Below the pieces are notes generated by a model. The model saw only the letters and a program-made list of their open reading frames with translations. It was not told the DNA's origin and searched no databases. A program made the position numbers and the translations under genes. Positions 32,347 to 42,675 of a stretch of DNA of 64,000 nt are shown one piece after another (position 1 is the stretch's first letter; each line of letters starts with the position of its first letter). Source of the DNA: Flammula alnicola (taxonomy: Eukaryota > Basidiomycota > Agaricomycetes > Agaricales > Strophariaceae); assembly GCA_015499995.1 (NCBI GenBank), contig JADNRV010000008.1:372001-436000 (forward strand). Direction: 5' to 3'.

Positions 32347-34118
32347 TCAGTACCAGTATCCAGCTAGAATGTCGAGCTCGTCGATTTCATTCGCTGAAAA
32401 AAGGGTTCGAAATAGTGACCGAATGTATGGAGATACAGGAAGCTCTACATCCCATGCAACGTCTACAACGACTTCCCGAAGCAAGCCCAAGTCGCGACGC
32501 GATAGCCAAGAGCAGTCTTTGAGGAAGAGCTGATGAATCTCGGCACCGAGTTCGTATCGTTCGATCAGGCGCTGAATCACTAAGCTGAATGGATCCTCAA
32601 GTACGTCCTCCCAAGAATATGAAATCGAAATCGATTCCAGAGCTTGGAAGGGTACCAAGGGAAAGGAGCCAGACTGCGAATCCGATATTCCATACACCAA
32701 TGCATCAAAGAAGCTCGTAACGCTATGCTCTATGTGGATAGACCGCAACGCAGGGAGCGTACCGAAAGTCTGCGCACAGGTGTCCGTGTCGAGGACGAGC
32801 TGCCCTGTTACATGTAGCACGACGAGATGCTCCAGTGGCAAAGCATGGAACAGTGGCTTTGTGATCTTCCATTCGGAGACAAGATCAATTTGATCCCACG
32901 TGAAAACTGATTCCATGAGAGGTGGGCCAGGGATACGGAGAGTGGCCATCTCGTCTTGTGACAGCACAGTGGGGTATGCCCGTATTATGAATTCGGACGT
33001 GCCGACACGCGATAGTTCGAGACTCTGGATAGGCTGGTGGGGCTGGGTAGCAAGCAACGGAGGTCGATAGCGCGCAAAAATGGTGGAAAGGGCCGGGACG
33101 TAGTCGGCCGGGGATGGGTTGTGAGCGTAACCCTCTAATTTTATGACGACTTCAGGAGAGGCCACAACCCCGATAGAACATTTGCGACGTTGACAATCCG
33201 ACCGGCGAGATGGAGTATCCTGAGATGGGGGATATGGACCTTTGGATAAACGTCGATTAGTTGCGGCAGAGGGGCGTCGTCATGTTCTAAAAAGATACCC
33301 CTGGCGTCAAGTGACTCCAATAACGGCAGACGTTGCAATATTGCTAGAAATTCAGATGGACCAAAGAGACTATCAAAAGGAATGTTGTGGAGCCTCAGGT
33401 GGGTGAGGCCAGGAAAGAAACTGGCATCCCAATCGACTTTGCAGCCTTTCAGAGAGAGGCGCCGTAATCCGTTGGCTTTGAACATGCTGTCGGAGATTAA
33501 AAAAGGGAGGTTGTCTTCGAGCTCGCCATTGTATGAGATTCGAAGTGTATGGATCGGGGGAGGGGTTGTCGTAATAGTAGTAGTTCTCGAGAGAAAGCGA
33601 TACATGTGGAGTACATTGCCGCCATTGCCAAGAATGTTCAGTTCCCGAATTCGCGCGACATGTTGGGGTATGTAGATTGGGCCAGAGCATATCAGTACCC
33701 CAAAATGAGCGTAGATAATGAGGGGGGCTTCCTTCGACCTAACGAACATCTTTTCCGCCCACCGACGAGAAGCTAGCGTGATATCAGTCCACAGCCACGA
33801 CGCGTCCAGCGCAACGTCCCTCCACCACCTGCATACGTGCGTGACCCTGACCCACTCCAATGCACGGGGCCCGAACATCTCATCAGGATGCAGCTTGCCT
33901 GTATTCGCTGCCTTGACGAAGGTGAAGATGTCGCAGAGAACTTCTGGGGGTATAGAAGACGCCGGTGAGAGGGCGTTCTGTATGTGTTTGAGCTGTAGGA
34001 TTTCGGTTGGGTCTTCGGCCTGCGACATCTGTTTGTCGAGAATCGAGCGTGTTTCGACAATATCCGCGTGTTGGCTGTGTTTTGAGGAGGATTCCTGTAT
34101 TTCAGGAGAGCGGGACAT
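32347..34118 (-). pseudogene. F-box gene, copy 2, with 1-bp frameshift
   Basis: The start MSRSPEIQESSSKHSQHADI (34118) and F-box (SSIPPEVLCDIFTFV, WVRVTHVCRWWRDVALD) are intact, but the frame ends after NVANVLSG with LWPLLKSS. The second half (from ASPEVVIKLEGYAHN to the stop at 32347) continues in another frame. Comparison with copy 3 shows one missing T near 33166: GCCACAACCCCGATAG here against GCCACAATCCCCGATAG. The total length, 1772 bp, is one less than a multiple of three. Both halves are otherwise free of stops, so the lesion is recent or a sequencing error. As it stands the product is a 325-residue F-box protein lacking the C-terminal half. Confidence 0.85.
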
Positions 34119-34525
34119 GGCTGATGCTTTAATTGGAATGGACTCTGGGTCCTAGACGTTCTTGATAGTACAACCGAATTTGGCCAGTTAAGAACGTCTG
34201 ATCCGAGATTACTGCTTGTGAGTGAGGATCGTCCCCTGAGAGCTAGTCGTAGCCTGAGAGCTTCCCCGACTCTGTCCTTCAGACAGGAGGGTTGTGTCGT
34301 TCACAAACAGCCAAAACGTTTGTAATTTTAAAGCCGTGAGAAAATAAAAATGATATAATCGACCTCGTGATCTGTTTGTTCCTACCAATCGAACGCCATC
34401 GACACTTTCCCCACCATCCCACCATCACTTTCCTTCTTTCTCAAATAATTTTTAAAAGCCATATTATAGTCTGGTTTTAATAGTGGGGCACCATCCCAAC
34501 CAGGTACACTCTATAATCGTCATCC
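34119..34525. other. Intergenic region
   Basis: Nothing recognised apart from AT-rich stretches. Confidence 0.5.
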
Positions 34526-35415
34526 ATGAACTCGTCTTCATCTAAGTAGGAGCTCCCACGTAACGATGTCGAGCACTATAAAGTTTGGCTGCCCGCAAAT
34601 ACAAACAAGAACGTGACACGAGCGCCAATATTGTCGGCCATTCTTTCAGTGGAACCACCATTTCAACGACAGTCACGGTTGTTGAAGAATCTCAAAAATC
34701 TGCTGGATCATCTAACTCTTCCAGCTCGAACCCTGTATGTAGGTGAAGACAAACAACCAAGAATAGAAGTAGGTGAGTATGATGCTTCCTTGATTGGTTA
34801 TTTGTTTTCTCAATGCACTCCTTCATTCGTTCCTGCTATCAGTTGTGGAAGGTGAGCGGCTCTGGGATACGTTTTTGAATGCCTTTCATGTTAAAATAAA
34901 ATGATGGGCAGACACAAAGCCTTCTGCACTCGCAAATTTCCGAAAAGATCATCCTGTGGCTACCACAACCGCAACGGTGGTCGTTGGGACGGGGCTCGTC
35001 GTCGCCGGGAGCACCGTGCTAGCTCCTGCTCTTTTCGTCGGCGGATTAAATGCCATAGGTTTCACGGCCGGAGGTGTAGCCGGTGGTATGTCGCCCTAGC
35101 TATCTTTTGTTCTTTCCGAATAATCTCAACAATGGCGTGCTCTCAGGTTCAATCGCGGCTGGAATCCATTCCGCTTTCTATGGAGGGGCGGCTACGGGCT
35201 TGTTTTCGGTTTGTCAATCTATAGGTGCCACTTCAGTCGCTGCATCTGGAGGATCTATTATGTCTGCACTTGGGATCGCAGCTGGCGCTACCATTCTCAA
35301 TTCCCGAAAAGACGGAGACGACTCTAACCCAAGGCCACCTGAATCACTTGACGGAAGGGCTTCGCGTACATCTTCTCCACCCCCATCTAGAATTGACGGC
35401 AAAGATTCTAATTGA
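34526..35415 (+). CDS. IFI6/IFI27-like (interferon-induced 6-16 family) protein
   Basis: The certain part starts at about 34912 and reads TKPSALANFRKDHPV, then a hydrophobic stretch (VVVGTGLVVAGSTVLAPALF) and VGGLNAIGFTAGGVAGG; after an intron near 35085-35147 it continues SIAAGIHSAFYGGAATGLF, SVCQSIGATSVAASGG and MSALGIAAGATIL, with a polar tail. Gly/Ala-rich hydrophobic repeats of the form GF(T)AGG(V)AxGSxAA are the signature of the 6-16 family, small membrane proteins that in animals act at mitochondria in apoptosis and interferon responses; fungal members have no known role. An upstream exon in the matching frame reads NIVGHSFSGTTISTTVTVVE. The first exon is unresolved: ATG at 34526 (MNSSSSK) fits in phase through a 38-bp intron, which is short. 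Confidence 0.65.
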
Positions 35416-36144
35416 AAGCCATCTGAATCGACCACTGGAACGGCGTCGTGTACACTTTCTCCTCCAACCCCATATGAACAATAAGCTGTTTTCATTTTTC
35501 GATTGATGCGAAGATTAGTAGTAGGTATAGTTATAGTTACGTCACTTATGAACGCGATGCAAATTTGACAGTCTGGGAAGTCAATGTACTCGCGACAAAG
35601 CTAATAGTAATAACTGCTATACTCGTACATACACTGAATCGATCTATCATCACGGGTTCACCGTTCAACGTTCAAATCACACCAAATCACACCTCGAGAC
35701 CGACTGATCACGACAGGACCACTTAATCACAACCCAAAGTTTACACCAGCAGAAATAGACTCTATAATTCACGTCGATCCAAACTACAAAAGTCCTTCCA
35801 AATCTGGTGTTTCAAAAAAAAAAATCAGAGACGAGGAGAGACGAGAATAAAGTATGTACGGAAAGTCGAAGGAAACCAAGACGAAAATACATTTCATTTC
35901 ATTTCACGCCGCCGTCAAGCAAGTCGCGTCGAAATTGAATGGGACATGGGGGAACGATCCTAAAAGTTATTCAATGATGACGTTGAGACTCTTCGTTATT
36001 ACCCAGTAATCATGTAACTATATTTAACAAACAGTTACTACAAGTTCATCCCAAAGGCTCTCAAACTAGCGGCTACATTTTATCAATTTGCGAGCCAGAA
36101 GAATGTGCCAGTAAAAAAAGAATGGGAACATCGATACTCTACGC
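35416..36144. other. Intergenic region with two duplicated blocks
   Basis: 35520-35890 resembles 38450-38690 joined directly to 39372-39500. 35958-36125 resembles 32153-32330, the F-box 3' flank. No gene is supported. Confidence 0.65.
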
Positions 36145-37929
36145 TCAGTACCAGTACCCAGCCAGAATGTCCAACTCGTCGATTTCATTCACTGAAAAAA
36201 GGGTAAAAAATAGTGACCGAATGTATGGAGTTACAGGACACTCTACATCCCATGCAACGTCTACAACGACTTCCCGAAGCAAGCCCAAGTCCCGACGCGA
36301 TAGCCAAGAGCAGTCTTTGAGGAAGAGTTGATGAATCTCTGCACCGAGCTCGTATCGTTCGATCAGGCGCTGAATCACTAAGCTGAATGAATCCTCAAGC
36401 ACGTCCTCCCAAGAATATGAAATCGAAATCGATTCCAGAGCTTGGAAGGGTATCAAGGGAAAGGAGCCAGACTGCGAATCCGATATTCCATACACCAATG
36501 CATCAAAGAAGCTCGCGACGCTATGCTCTATGTGGATAGACCGCAACGCAGGGAGCGTGCCGAAAGTCTGCGCCCATGTTTCGGTGTCGAGGACGAGCGG
36601 CCCTGTTACATGTAGCACGACGAGATGCTCCAGCGGCAAAGCATGGAACAGTGGGTTTGTGATCTTCCATTCGGAGACAAGATCAATTTGATCCCACGTG
36701 AAAACTGATTCCATGAGAGGTGGGCCAGGGATACGGAGAGTGGCCATCTCGTCTTGTGACAGCACAGTGGGGTATGCCCGTATTATGAATTCGGACGTGC
36801 CGACACGCGATAGTTCGAGACTCTGGATAGGCTGGTGGGGCTGGGTAGCAAGCAACGGAGGTCGATAGCGCGCAAAAATGTTGGAAAGGGCTGGGACGTA
36901 GTCGGCTGGGGATGGGCTGTGAGCGTAACCCTCTAATTTTATGACGACTTCAGGAGAGGCCACAATCCCCGATAGAACATTTGCGACGTTGACAATCCGA
37001 CCGGCGAGATGAAGTATCCTGAGATGGGGGATATGGACCTTTGGATAAACATCGATTAGTCGCAGAAGAGGGGTGTCGAATTGTTCTAAAAAGATATCCC
37101 TGGCGTCAAGTGACTCCAATAATGGCAGACGTTGCAATATTGCTAGAAATTCAGATGGACCAAAGGGGGCGTCACAAGGAATGACGTGGAGCCTCAGGTG
37201 GGTGAGGCCAGGAAAGAAACTGGCATCCCAATCGACTTTGCAGCCTTTCAGAGAGAGGCACCGTAATCCATTGGCTTTGAAAACGCTGTTGGAGATGACA
37301 AAAGGGTAATTGAATTCGGGATCGCCATTGTATGAGATTCGAAGTGTATGGATCTGGGGAGGGGTTGTCGCAATAGTAGTAGTTCCCGAGAGAAAGCGAT
37401 ACATGCGGACTATATGTTCGCCATTGCCAAGAATGTTCAGTTCCCGAATTCGCGCGACATGTTGGGGTATGGGGATTGGGTAGCGCTTGGGTATCAACAC
37501 CCCGAAATCAGCGTAGATGGTGAGCGGGGCCTCCTTCGACCTAACGAACATCTCTTCCGCCCACCGACGGGAACCTAGTGCGATATCGGTCCATAGCCAC
37601 GACGCGTCCAGCGCGACAACCCTCCACCACCTGCATACATGCGTGACCCTGACCCACTCCAATGCACGGGGCTCGAACATGTCGTCAGGGTGCAACTTGC
37701 CTGAACTCCCTGCCTTGACGAAGGTGAAGATGTCGCAGAGAACTTCTGGGGGGATAGAAGACGCCGGTGAGATGGCGTTCTGCATGTGTTTGAGCTGTAG
37801 GATTTCGGTTGGGTCTTCGGCCTGCGACAGCTGTTTGTCGAGAATCAAGCGTGTTTCGACAATATCCGTGTGGTGGCTCTGTTTTGAGGAAGATTCTTGT
37901 ATATCCTGTATTTCAGGAGAGCGCGACAT
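36145..37929 (-). CDS. F-box protein, copy 3
   Basis: The start at 37929 (MSRSPEIQDIQESSSKQS) is chosen by alignment with copy 2, giving 594 residues in one exon; the frame stays open a further 79 codons upstream. F-box: ISPASSIPPEVLCDIFTFV and WVRVTHVCRWWRVVALDAS. It is followed by LRR-like stretches (LRCLSLKGCKVDWDASFFPG, LTHLRLHVIPCD, LRILHLAGRIVNVANVLSG) and a C-terminal part reading AEIHQLFLKDCSWLSRRDLG. It is nearly identical to copy 2 and intact where copy 2 is frameshifted. A probable role is as an SCF ubiquitin ligase receptor. Confidence 0.85.
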   Translation of the reverse strand: MSRSPEIQDIQESSSKQSHHTDIVETRLILDKQLSQAEDPTEILQLKHMQNAISPASSIPPEVLCDIFTFVKAGSSGKLHPDDMFEPRALEWVRVTHVCRWWRVVALDASWLWTDIALGSRRWAEEMFVRSKEAPLTIYADFGVLIPKRYPIPIPQHVARIRELNILGNGEHIVRMYRFLSGTTTIATTPPQIHTLRISYNGDPEFNYPFVISNSVFKANGLRCLSLKGCKVDWDASFFPGLTHLRLHVIPCDAPFGPSEFLAILQRLPLLESLDARDIFLEQFDTPLLRLIDVYPKVHIPHLRILHLAGRIVNVANVLSGIVASPEVVIKLEGYAHSPSPADYVPALSNIFARYRPPLLATQPHQPIQSLELSRVGTSEFIIRAYPTVLSQDEMATLRIPGPPLMESVFTWDQIDLVSEWKITNPLFHALPLEHLVVLHVTGPLVLDTETWAQTFGTLPALRSIHIEHSVASFFDALVYGISDSQSGSFPLIPFQALESISISYSWEDVLEDSFSLVIQRLIERYELGAEIHQLFLKDCSWLSRRDLGLLREVVVDVAWDVECPVTPYIRSLFFTLFSVNEIDELDILAGYWY

Positions 37930-38625
37930 GGCTGATGCTTGTGAGTGGCACTGGGCTTTGAAAGATTGGTCGCTTTCCCAGGCTGCCTCAGAAGGAAATC
38001 CCTGGGCATCATGATGGCGAAGCTGCCCCGGGCCCTGCAAGGCTCGCTCCACCGTGACCATCCGCATACCGTAGCACTTGAATGTTAAGTGTAAGTAACG
38101 AGATAGAAAACACGAAAGAAAGACGATCGACACACTATCTCCGTGCCATTTCCCGGCAAAAAGCAATATATTTTACAAGGCCCAAATGTGAATTCAAAAG
38201 CGAAAAAATCCTTTTTTTTTGCACAAATTCATAGACTCGGAATACCATACTTTCTACTCATACATAGCTACATTTTCTACAAGCATTGATTGAGAAATAA
38301 CGAAGGCAGGAGTTGGATAGGAGACATGTATATTGTCGACCATGGGCCGTAAAATTTGGCTTTATTATATTTGTTCGCTAGTTCACCTCCCTAGAGAAAG
38401 ATTGGGAGCGAAGCGAGCAATGAACGCGTAATATTTAGCAGCGTTCGTCATGAGCTTCAACCAAACGCGATGCGAATTCGACACTTCACGACGTCAACGT
38501 TCAACGTGCAGGCAAAGATAGCTGCTGTACTCATACGTAACACTGAATCGATCTAGCATCACGGTTTCGACGTTCAAATCACATCTCGAGACCGATTCAA
38601 CAACGACAAGCTCAAGAACCACTCA
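37930..38625. other. Intergenic region
   Basis: It holds the open but probably untranslated 5' stretch of F-box copy 3 and, from about 38450, a block resembling 35520-35700. Confidence 0.5.
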
Positions 38626-39330
38626 ATGGCAATCCAAACTTTTACACCAGCAGAAACAGACTCTATATTCGCTTTGATCCAAACTACAATCCTAACCAAC
38701 CAAAAAGGTACCCTACTAGAACCAGTAGAACTCCAAACCCAAACCCAAACCCCATCGTATCACATCCTAAACGCCATCGAGTGCTGGACCACCCCGTCCG
38801 GCCCACCATCCCATCCCACCAACCCCATCCAGCCCAACCCATCAACCCCACCCACCCCACCAACCCAACATCCACCCACCAACGCACAGCACCAACCTAA
38901 AACCCCAACCCCCAGATCAACGAACGCACGCGCTTCTCAATACCCAAAAAGGGGAGCTGCTGCGACGCGGCGCGATGCGGGGGCGGGATTCGCGTGGTGT
39001 GGTGTGGTGTGGCGAGGCGAGGCGAGGCGAAGTGAGGAGGCGGAGGCGGAGGACGCGAGGCGGAGGGAGGGAGGAGGCAAGGCGGAGGGAGGAAGGAGGA
39101 GACAAGGCGGAGGGAGGGAGGAGGAGACAAGGAGGAGGGCCAACGAGAGGAGGAGAGGAGCCCATGTCATGCGACGCAGAGCTGGCGCGCCGCACGATGC
39201 GAGGCGATGGAGGGCACGGCACGGCAAGTTGTCGAAGTGTCGGCCGAACGTGGCGCGTGCGCGCGCGGCGCCAGTGGAGGAGGAAGAGCCGGGCAGGAAG
39301 GTGTGTGGGTCGGCGTCCATGCGAAAGTAA
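38626..39330 (+). other. Doubtful small gene or gene fragment, low complexity
   Basis: An open frame begins MAIQTFTPAETDSIFALIQT and continues into Pro/Thr/Gln-rich and then Arg/Glu-rich low-complexity sequence. Only the first 30 residues look protein-like. The related block near 35750 lacks the ATG. No domain is recognised, and the later part overlaps a purine-rich minisatellite. Confidence 0.25.
39000..39165. repeat. Purine-rich G/A minisatellite
   Basis: The plus strand is almost free of T and C over about 160 bp, with imperfect units such as GGCGAGGCGAG and AAGGCGGAGGGAGG. Such asymmetric purine tracts can form triplexes or G-quadruplexes. Confidence 0.75.
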
Positions 39331-39953
39331 TGGGGAAGGTGCCGGGGAAAAAAGCAAAGGACCAAAAGCGTAACTACAAAGTCCTTCCAAAACCGGTGTT
39401 TCAAAAAAAAAATCAGAGAGAGAAAGAGACGAGACGAGACGAGAATAAAGTATGTACGGAAAGTCGAAGGAAAAACCAAGACCAAGACGAAAGACCAACA
39501 CAAGCGACTACGATAAATAAGTAAGACAGAGACGGAGGGAGAGATAGAGTGATAGAGGCGGAGGAAGTAGAGCGAGCGGAGCATATATAATAAGGTTGGG
39601 GACTAGAGCCAGTATAGTAACACCATAGGACGAAAGAGGACAGCGAGAGATAGACCAACAGGCTTGCTTGCTTGATTGCTTCATCGACGCCAAACCGTGG
39701 ACGCCAACTACATTTTTTTTTGCTTCGTGTAGAGGAGGAAGAAGGGCTGGGGGATAGATGCAGATTGGGCCTCGTCGCCAATAACGATAATCCAAGAATG
39801 TGTCCTTGGACAGATAGAGATCGAAGGCGGGTGTCGACAGTATTTCCAATAGTGTTAAACGGTGGTAGCGACGACGAACGTAGGGTGGGCGGCGGCGAGA
39901 GGGAATGCCAATAAATACACCCAGTGGACGCACGAAAGACGAGGAATCATTCC

Positions 39954-40765
39954 TCAGCGCGCACCACACGACATCTTCGTCTTGACCGGACAGAGTTGCG
40001 GGAGGGGGAGCTTCAAGACACACGACACGTACACGCGGTCAAAACACACCCACGCCCATCCCCACATCCCCATCCCACCCCTGTCCGCCTTGTCCGCCCA
40101 ACGCACCCACATCCATCCCATCCCAAAGCCCATGCCCATATCCATCCCAAAGCCCAAGTCCATATCCATCCCGACCTCGCCCATGCCCATCCCCATGCCC
40201 AAATCCACCGCGCCAAGGCCGAGGTCCAAGTGCTGCTGCTGCTGCTGCTCGAGTCCAACGGCACCCGGCCCGCCCGTCATCATGATCATGCTGTCCAACA
40301 TCCGCTGCATCTCGATCTCGTTCGCCCACTCCGCCACGGCGCTCTCATGCTGCTGCTGGTGCTGCTGGTCATCCAGTTGCTTAGTAGCAGCTCCGCCGTC
40401 GTTGTTGCCGTCTGTGTTATCCTTCTTGTTCTCGTTCTTATTCTCCTCAACCTCCTTCTCATCTCCCTCCCCCTCCCCTCCCTCTCCACACCCACCCCAC
40501 CACCACGCACACCCCACTCACTTGCGCACAGGCAGCACCTTCAACAGGCACACCTGCGACCGCATGCTGCGCACACGGCGACGCGAGGATCTCCCGAAAG
40601 AGCGCCTCCATAACCGTGTCGCTGTCATCCCCTGGTTCTTCAGTTGCAACGCCCGCAGGTACGGCAGCGGCGGCACCCCCGACGACGCCGGCACCGCGGC
40701 CGAGACCACCCGCTGCAGGGACACCGAGCGAGCCAATGAAGGCCCCCCGGTGGTCGCCACCCGTG
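39954..40765 (-). other. Possible alternative-frame C-terminal coding region of the bZIP gene
   Basis: Directly after the bZIP stop codon both other minus-strand frames stay open with coding-like composition. One reads SLQRVVSAAVPASSG and PLPYLRALQLKNQ with almost every third position G or C. The other reads DSDTVMEALFREILASPCAQ and meets a canonical donor (GTGAGT) at 40521. The intron 40521-40455 joins it in phase to EVEENKN... and AVAEWANEIEMQRMLDSM, ending in a Met/Gly repeat at 39954. This is what a HAC1/XBP1-type gene would show if a frame-changing splice linked the upstream bZIP to this tail. The junction itself was not identified. Confidence 0.4.
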
Positions 40766-40774
40766 CTAGGTGGC
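40756..40774 (-). promoter_or_regulatory. Hairpin with 7-nt loop at the bZIP stop codon
   Basis: In mRNA sense the stem GCCACC/GGTGGC closes a 7-nt loop, TAGCACG, that contains the stop codon. IRE1 sites are 7-nt loops with a conserved G at position 3; that G is present, but the C at position 1 and G at position 6 of the consensus are not. A loop-like CTGCAGC, matching CNGCNGN, lies about 40 nt downstream (40712-40718). Confidence 0.4.
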
Positions 40775-41656
40775 GAGCGGTCTCGTCGTTGTGTGCCCGT
40801 GCGTGGGCGTGTGCGTGGGGCGGACGGGGATGGAGGTGAAGATGGGGATGGGAGATGAGGCGATGGCGGTAGACGCTGGGCTGCTCAGCTCGAAATCAAG
40901 CGAGGCGTGCGAAGGGGCGGGAGAAGGGAAGGCGGTGTATGCCGCGGGCTTGACGCCGGGCGTTGGGGAGGATGTGGTAGAGGTTGACGATTGTGGTGCT
41001 GCCGCTGTCGGGGATGAAATGGGCTGGGGAGCCTGTGTCGATTGCGATGGTGAGGGTGCAGCAGCTGGAGCGGCGGGGACGCCAAGCCCAGTAGGCAGGC
41101 CCTGCGCGGTGAGTGCTTTCACTACCGCGTCCCAGCCCCGCTCGAGCGTCTTGATGCGCTCCTTGAGCTCCTCGTTCTCCCGCTCCCGCTCCTTCTCGCG
41201 CTCAGCGCGGAGGCGGTCTTCGATGACAGAAGAGAGCGTCACATGCGAGGCGAAGATGGGCGCTTGAACCTGGGCTGCCGAGGCGGGTGCCGAAGGAATA
41301 GGAACCTGCATGCCGGCTCTGAGCCTCCGGTTCTCCTCCTCGAGCTCTGCGACCCGGCGCTCGAGGTAAGAGAACTGCGCCTTGCGCCTGTCGCGCGAGT
41401 TCTGCGCGGCGATCCTGTTGCGGTGCGCTCTCGCCTCTTTGCGCTGTTCCGAGACGGTGAGCTCTTTGCCGTCGTTGGAGGTGGCAGGAGCAGCGGAAGT
41501 GGATTTATCGGAGAGCGGAGGTGCGAGGGCGCTTGCGCGCGGGTTGAGAATCCTCGTCATGGTCGTCGTCGTCGTGCGTATATGAAGAAGAGGGGGCGGG
41601 TGAAGGGGTTGGAAGGAGAGAGACGAGGGGTTGATGAATGACGATGAAGAGGCCAT
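40766..41656 (-). CDS. bZIP transcription factor, HAC1/XBP1-like
   Basis: The uninterrupted frame encodes 296 residues. A Ser/Pro-rich N-terminus leads to the basic region and zipper: RKEARAHRNRIAAQNSRDRR, KAQFSYLERRVAELEEENRR. The RNRxAAQxSRDRxKA pattern resembles XBP1 and basidiomycete HAC1 homologues (Cib1, Hxl1) more than AP-1 or GCN4. A charged second coil follows (about residues 150-175, EREKERERENEELKERIKTL), then Ala/Pro/Ser/Thr-rich sequence to the stop. HAC1-type factors drive the unfolded protein response and are activated by IRE1-mediated cytoplasmic splicing that swaps the C-terminus. Here the stop codon lies in the 7-nt loop of a perfect 6-bp stem (40756-40774), and open frames continue downstream. 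The HAC1 assignment rests on the bZIP motif only. Confidence 0.8.
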   Translation of the reverse strand: MASSSSFINPSSLSFQPLHPPPLLHIRTTTTTMTRILNPRASALAPPLSDKSTSAAPATSNDGKELTVSEQRKEARAHRNRIAAQNSRDRRKAQFSYLERRVAELEEENRRLRAGMQVPIPSAPASAAQVQAPIFASHVTLSSVIEDRLRAEREKERERENEELKERIKTLERGWDAVVKALTAQGLPTGLGVPAAPAAAPSPSQSTQAPQPISSPTAAAPQSSTSTTSSPTPGVKPAAYTAFPSPAPSHASLDFELSSPASTAIASSPIPIFTSIPVRPTHTPTHGHTTTRPLAT

Positions 41657-42675
41657 TTCGTTGTGCTTAGATGTTGAGAGTTGTCGTTATTGAAAAAACT
41701 TATGGTAGAATCGATGTCTTGGAAATAGTCCTAGGGGTCCAGAGTAGATGGAAGTTTGGAGGAATGGAGAGGAATAAAGGGAAAGGCCTGAGGGAGTCAA
41801 CTGCTGCGGCCAAAAAGAGCAGGACTACGTGGAGGGCTGAGGGAATCGTGAGTGTGGCGTGCTGCATACGTGGCCACTATATATCACAGCCTTGCAAAAT
41901 AAATATCCGTCAATACCTCGATTCGGTATGTTTCTCGCCGTTCCATGATTCCATCGAGACTGTCTGACAGGCGAAACTCCGGGTGGCAGGTGCGAGCGCG
42001 TGTCATGGTCATCCGTCGCCAGCGTGTTACAGACTAGCAATCCTGACTACAGCTGACGTCTTTGGACTGCGCAAAATTTTCAGTAAACCAAACGCCGCCG
42101 CGGTGCTTCGAGTTCTACGCTACCAGAGGACGATGTCGCAAAAGGTCTCAGTAACTTCTAGAGGACGCCACTATTCTTTCCCACATATCCACTAAAAGTC
42201 CTAACGAACAAGCTCCTGCCGGATTATCTTCTCGTCTTTTCCCAGGAAAAATCCCACCATCCCATCCTTGATTAGTCTTTTTTGTGTCAATGCCTGCTCG
42301 TCATGGCTTCCAAAAACTCACTCCCTGGCGAATTTGAATCTCTCAGCCCACCCACTCTTCGTCTGCTCTTGTATATCTGCTTCGGCGACAAGACTTGAAC
42401 CAGCCGATGTCCTCAACAACGACCGGCCTGTTCCAGGGGACAGAGAGTTTACCAAATGCGGTATAGTGCGTACTAATCGACCTTCAAGCTGCCCACAGGC
42501 TGTTATGTATGTAAGATAGCGTACATTTGTCACAAATTGGCGGTGAGTTTTGCACCAAACATATGCTTCAATTCAATTCAGAGTTGTACATGACTACAGA
42601 TACTGATAGAATATATGCCAATACAGAAATTGGCAAGTTAAACATGCTAGCGACTTCCTTGTCGAGGACTCGAAA
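41657..42675. other. Intergenic region
   Basis: This is the 5' flank of the bZIP gene and 3' flank of the kinase gene. A 31-codon open frame near 42304 (MASKNSLPGEFESL) has no supported continuation. Confidence 0.5.

Noticed and set aside
37930..38166. A 79-codon N-terminal extension of F-box copy 3
   Set aside because: Copy 2 starts at the equivalent internal Met, and the extension has no F-box-family similarity.
40756..40774. The stop-codon hairpin as the 5' IRE1 cleavage site
   Set aside because: Cutting after the loop G and joining to CTG|CAGC would leave the TAG in place, so it cannot by itself give the longer product. Reported only as a structural feature.
39862..40839. A 325-codon plus-strand open frame
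   Set aside because: It is Pro/His/Ser-rich, antisense to GC-rich repetitive DNA of the bZIP locus, with no domain.
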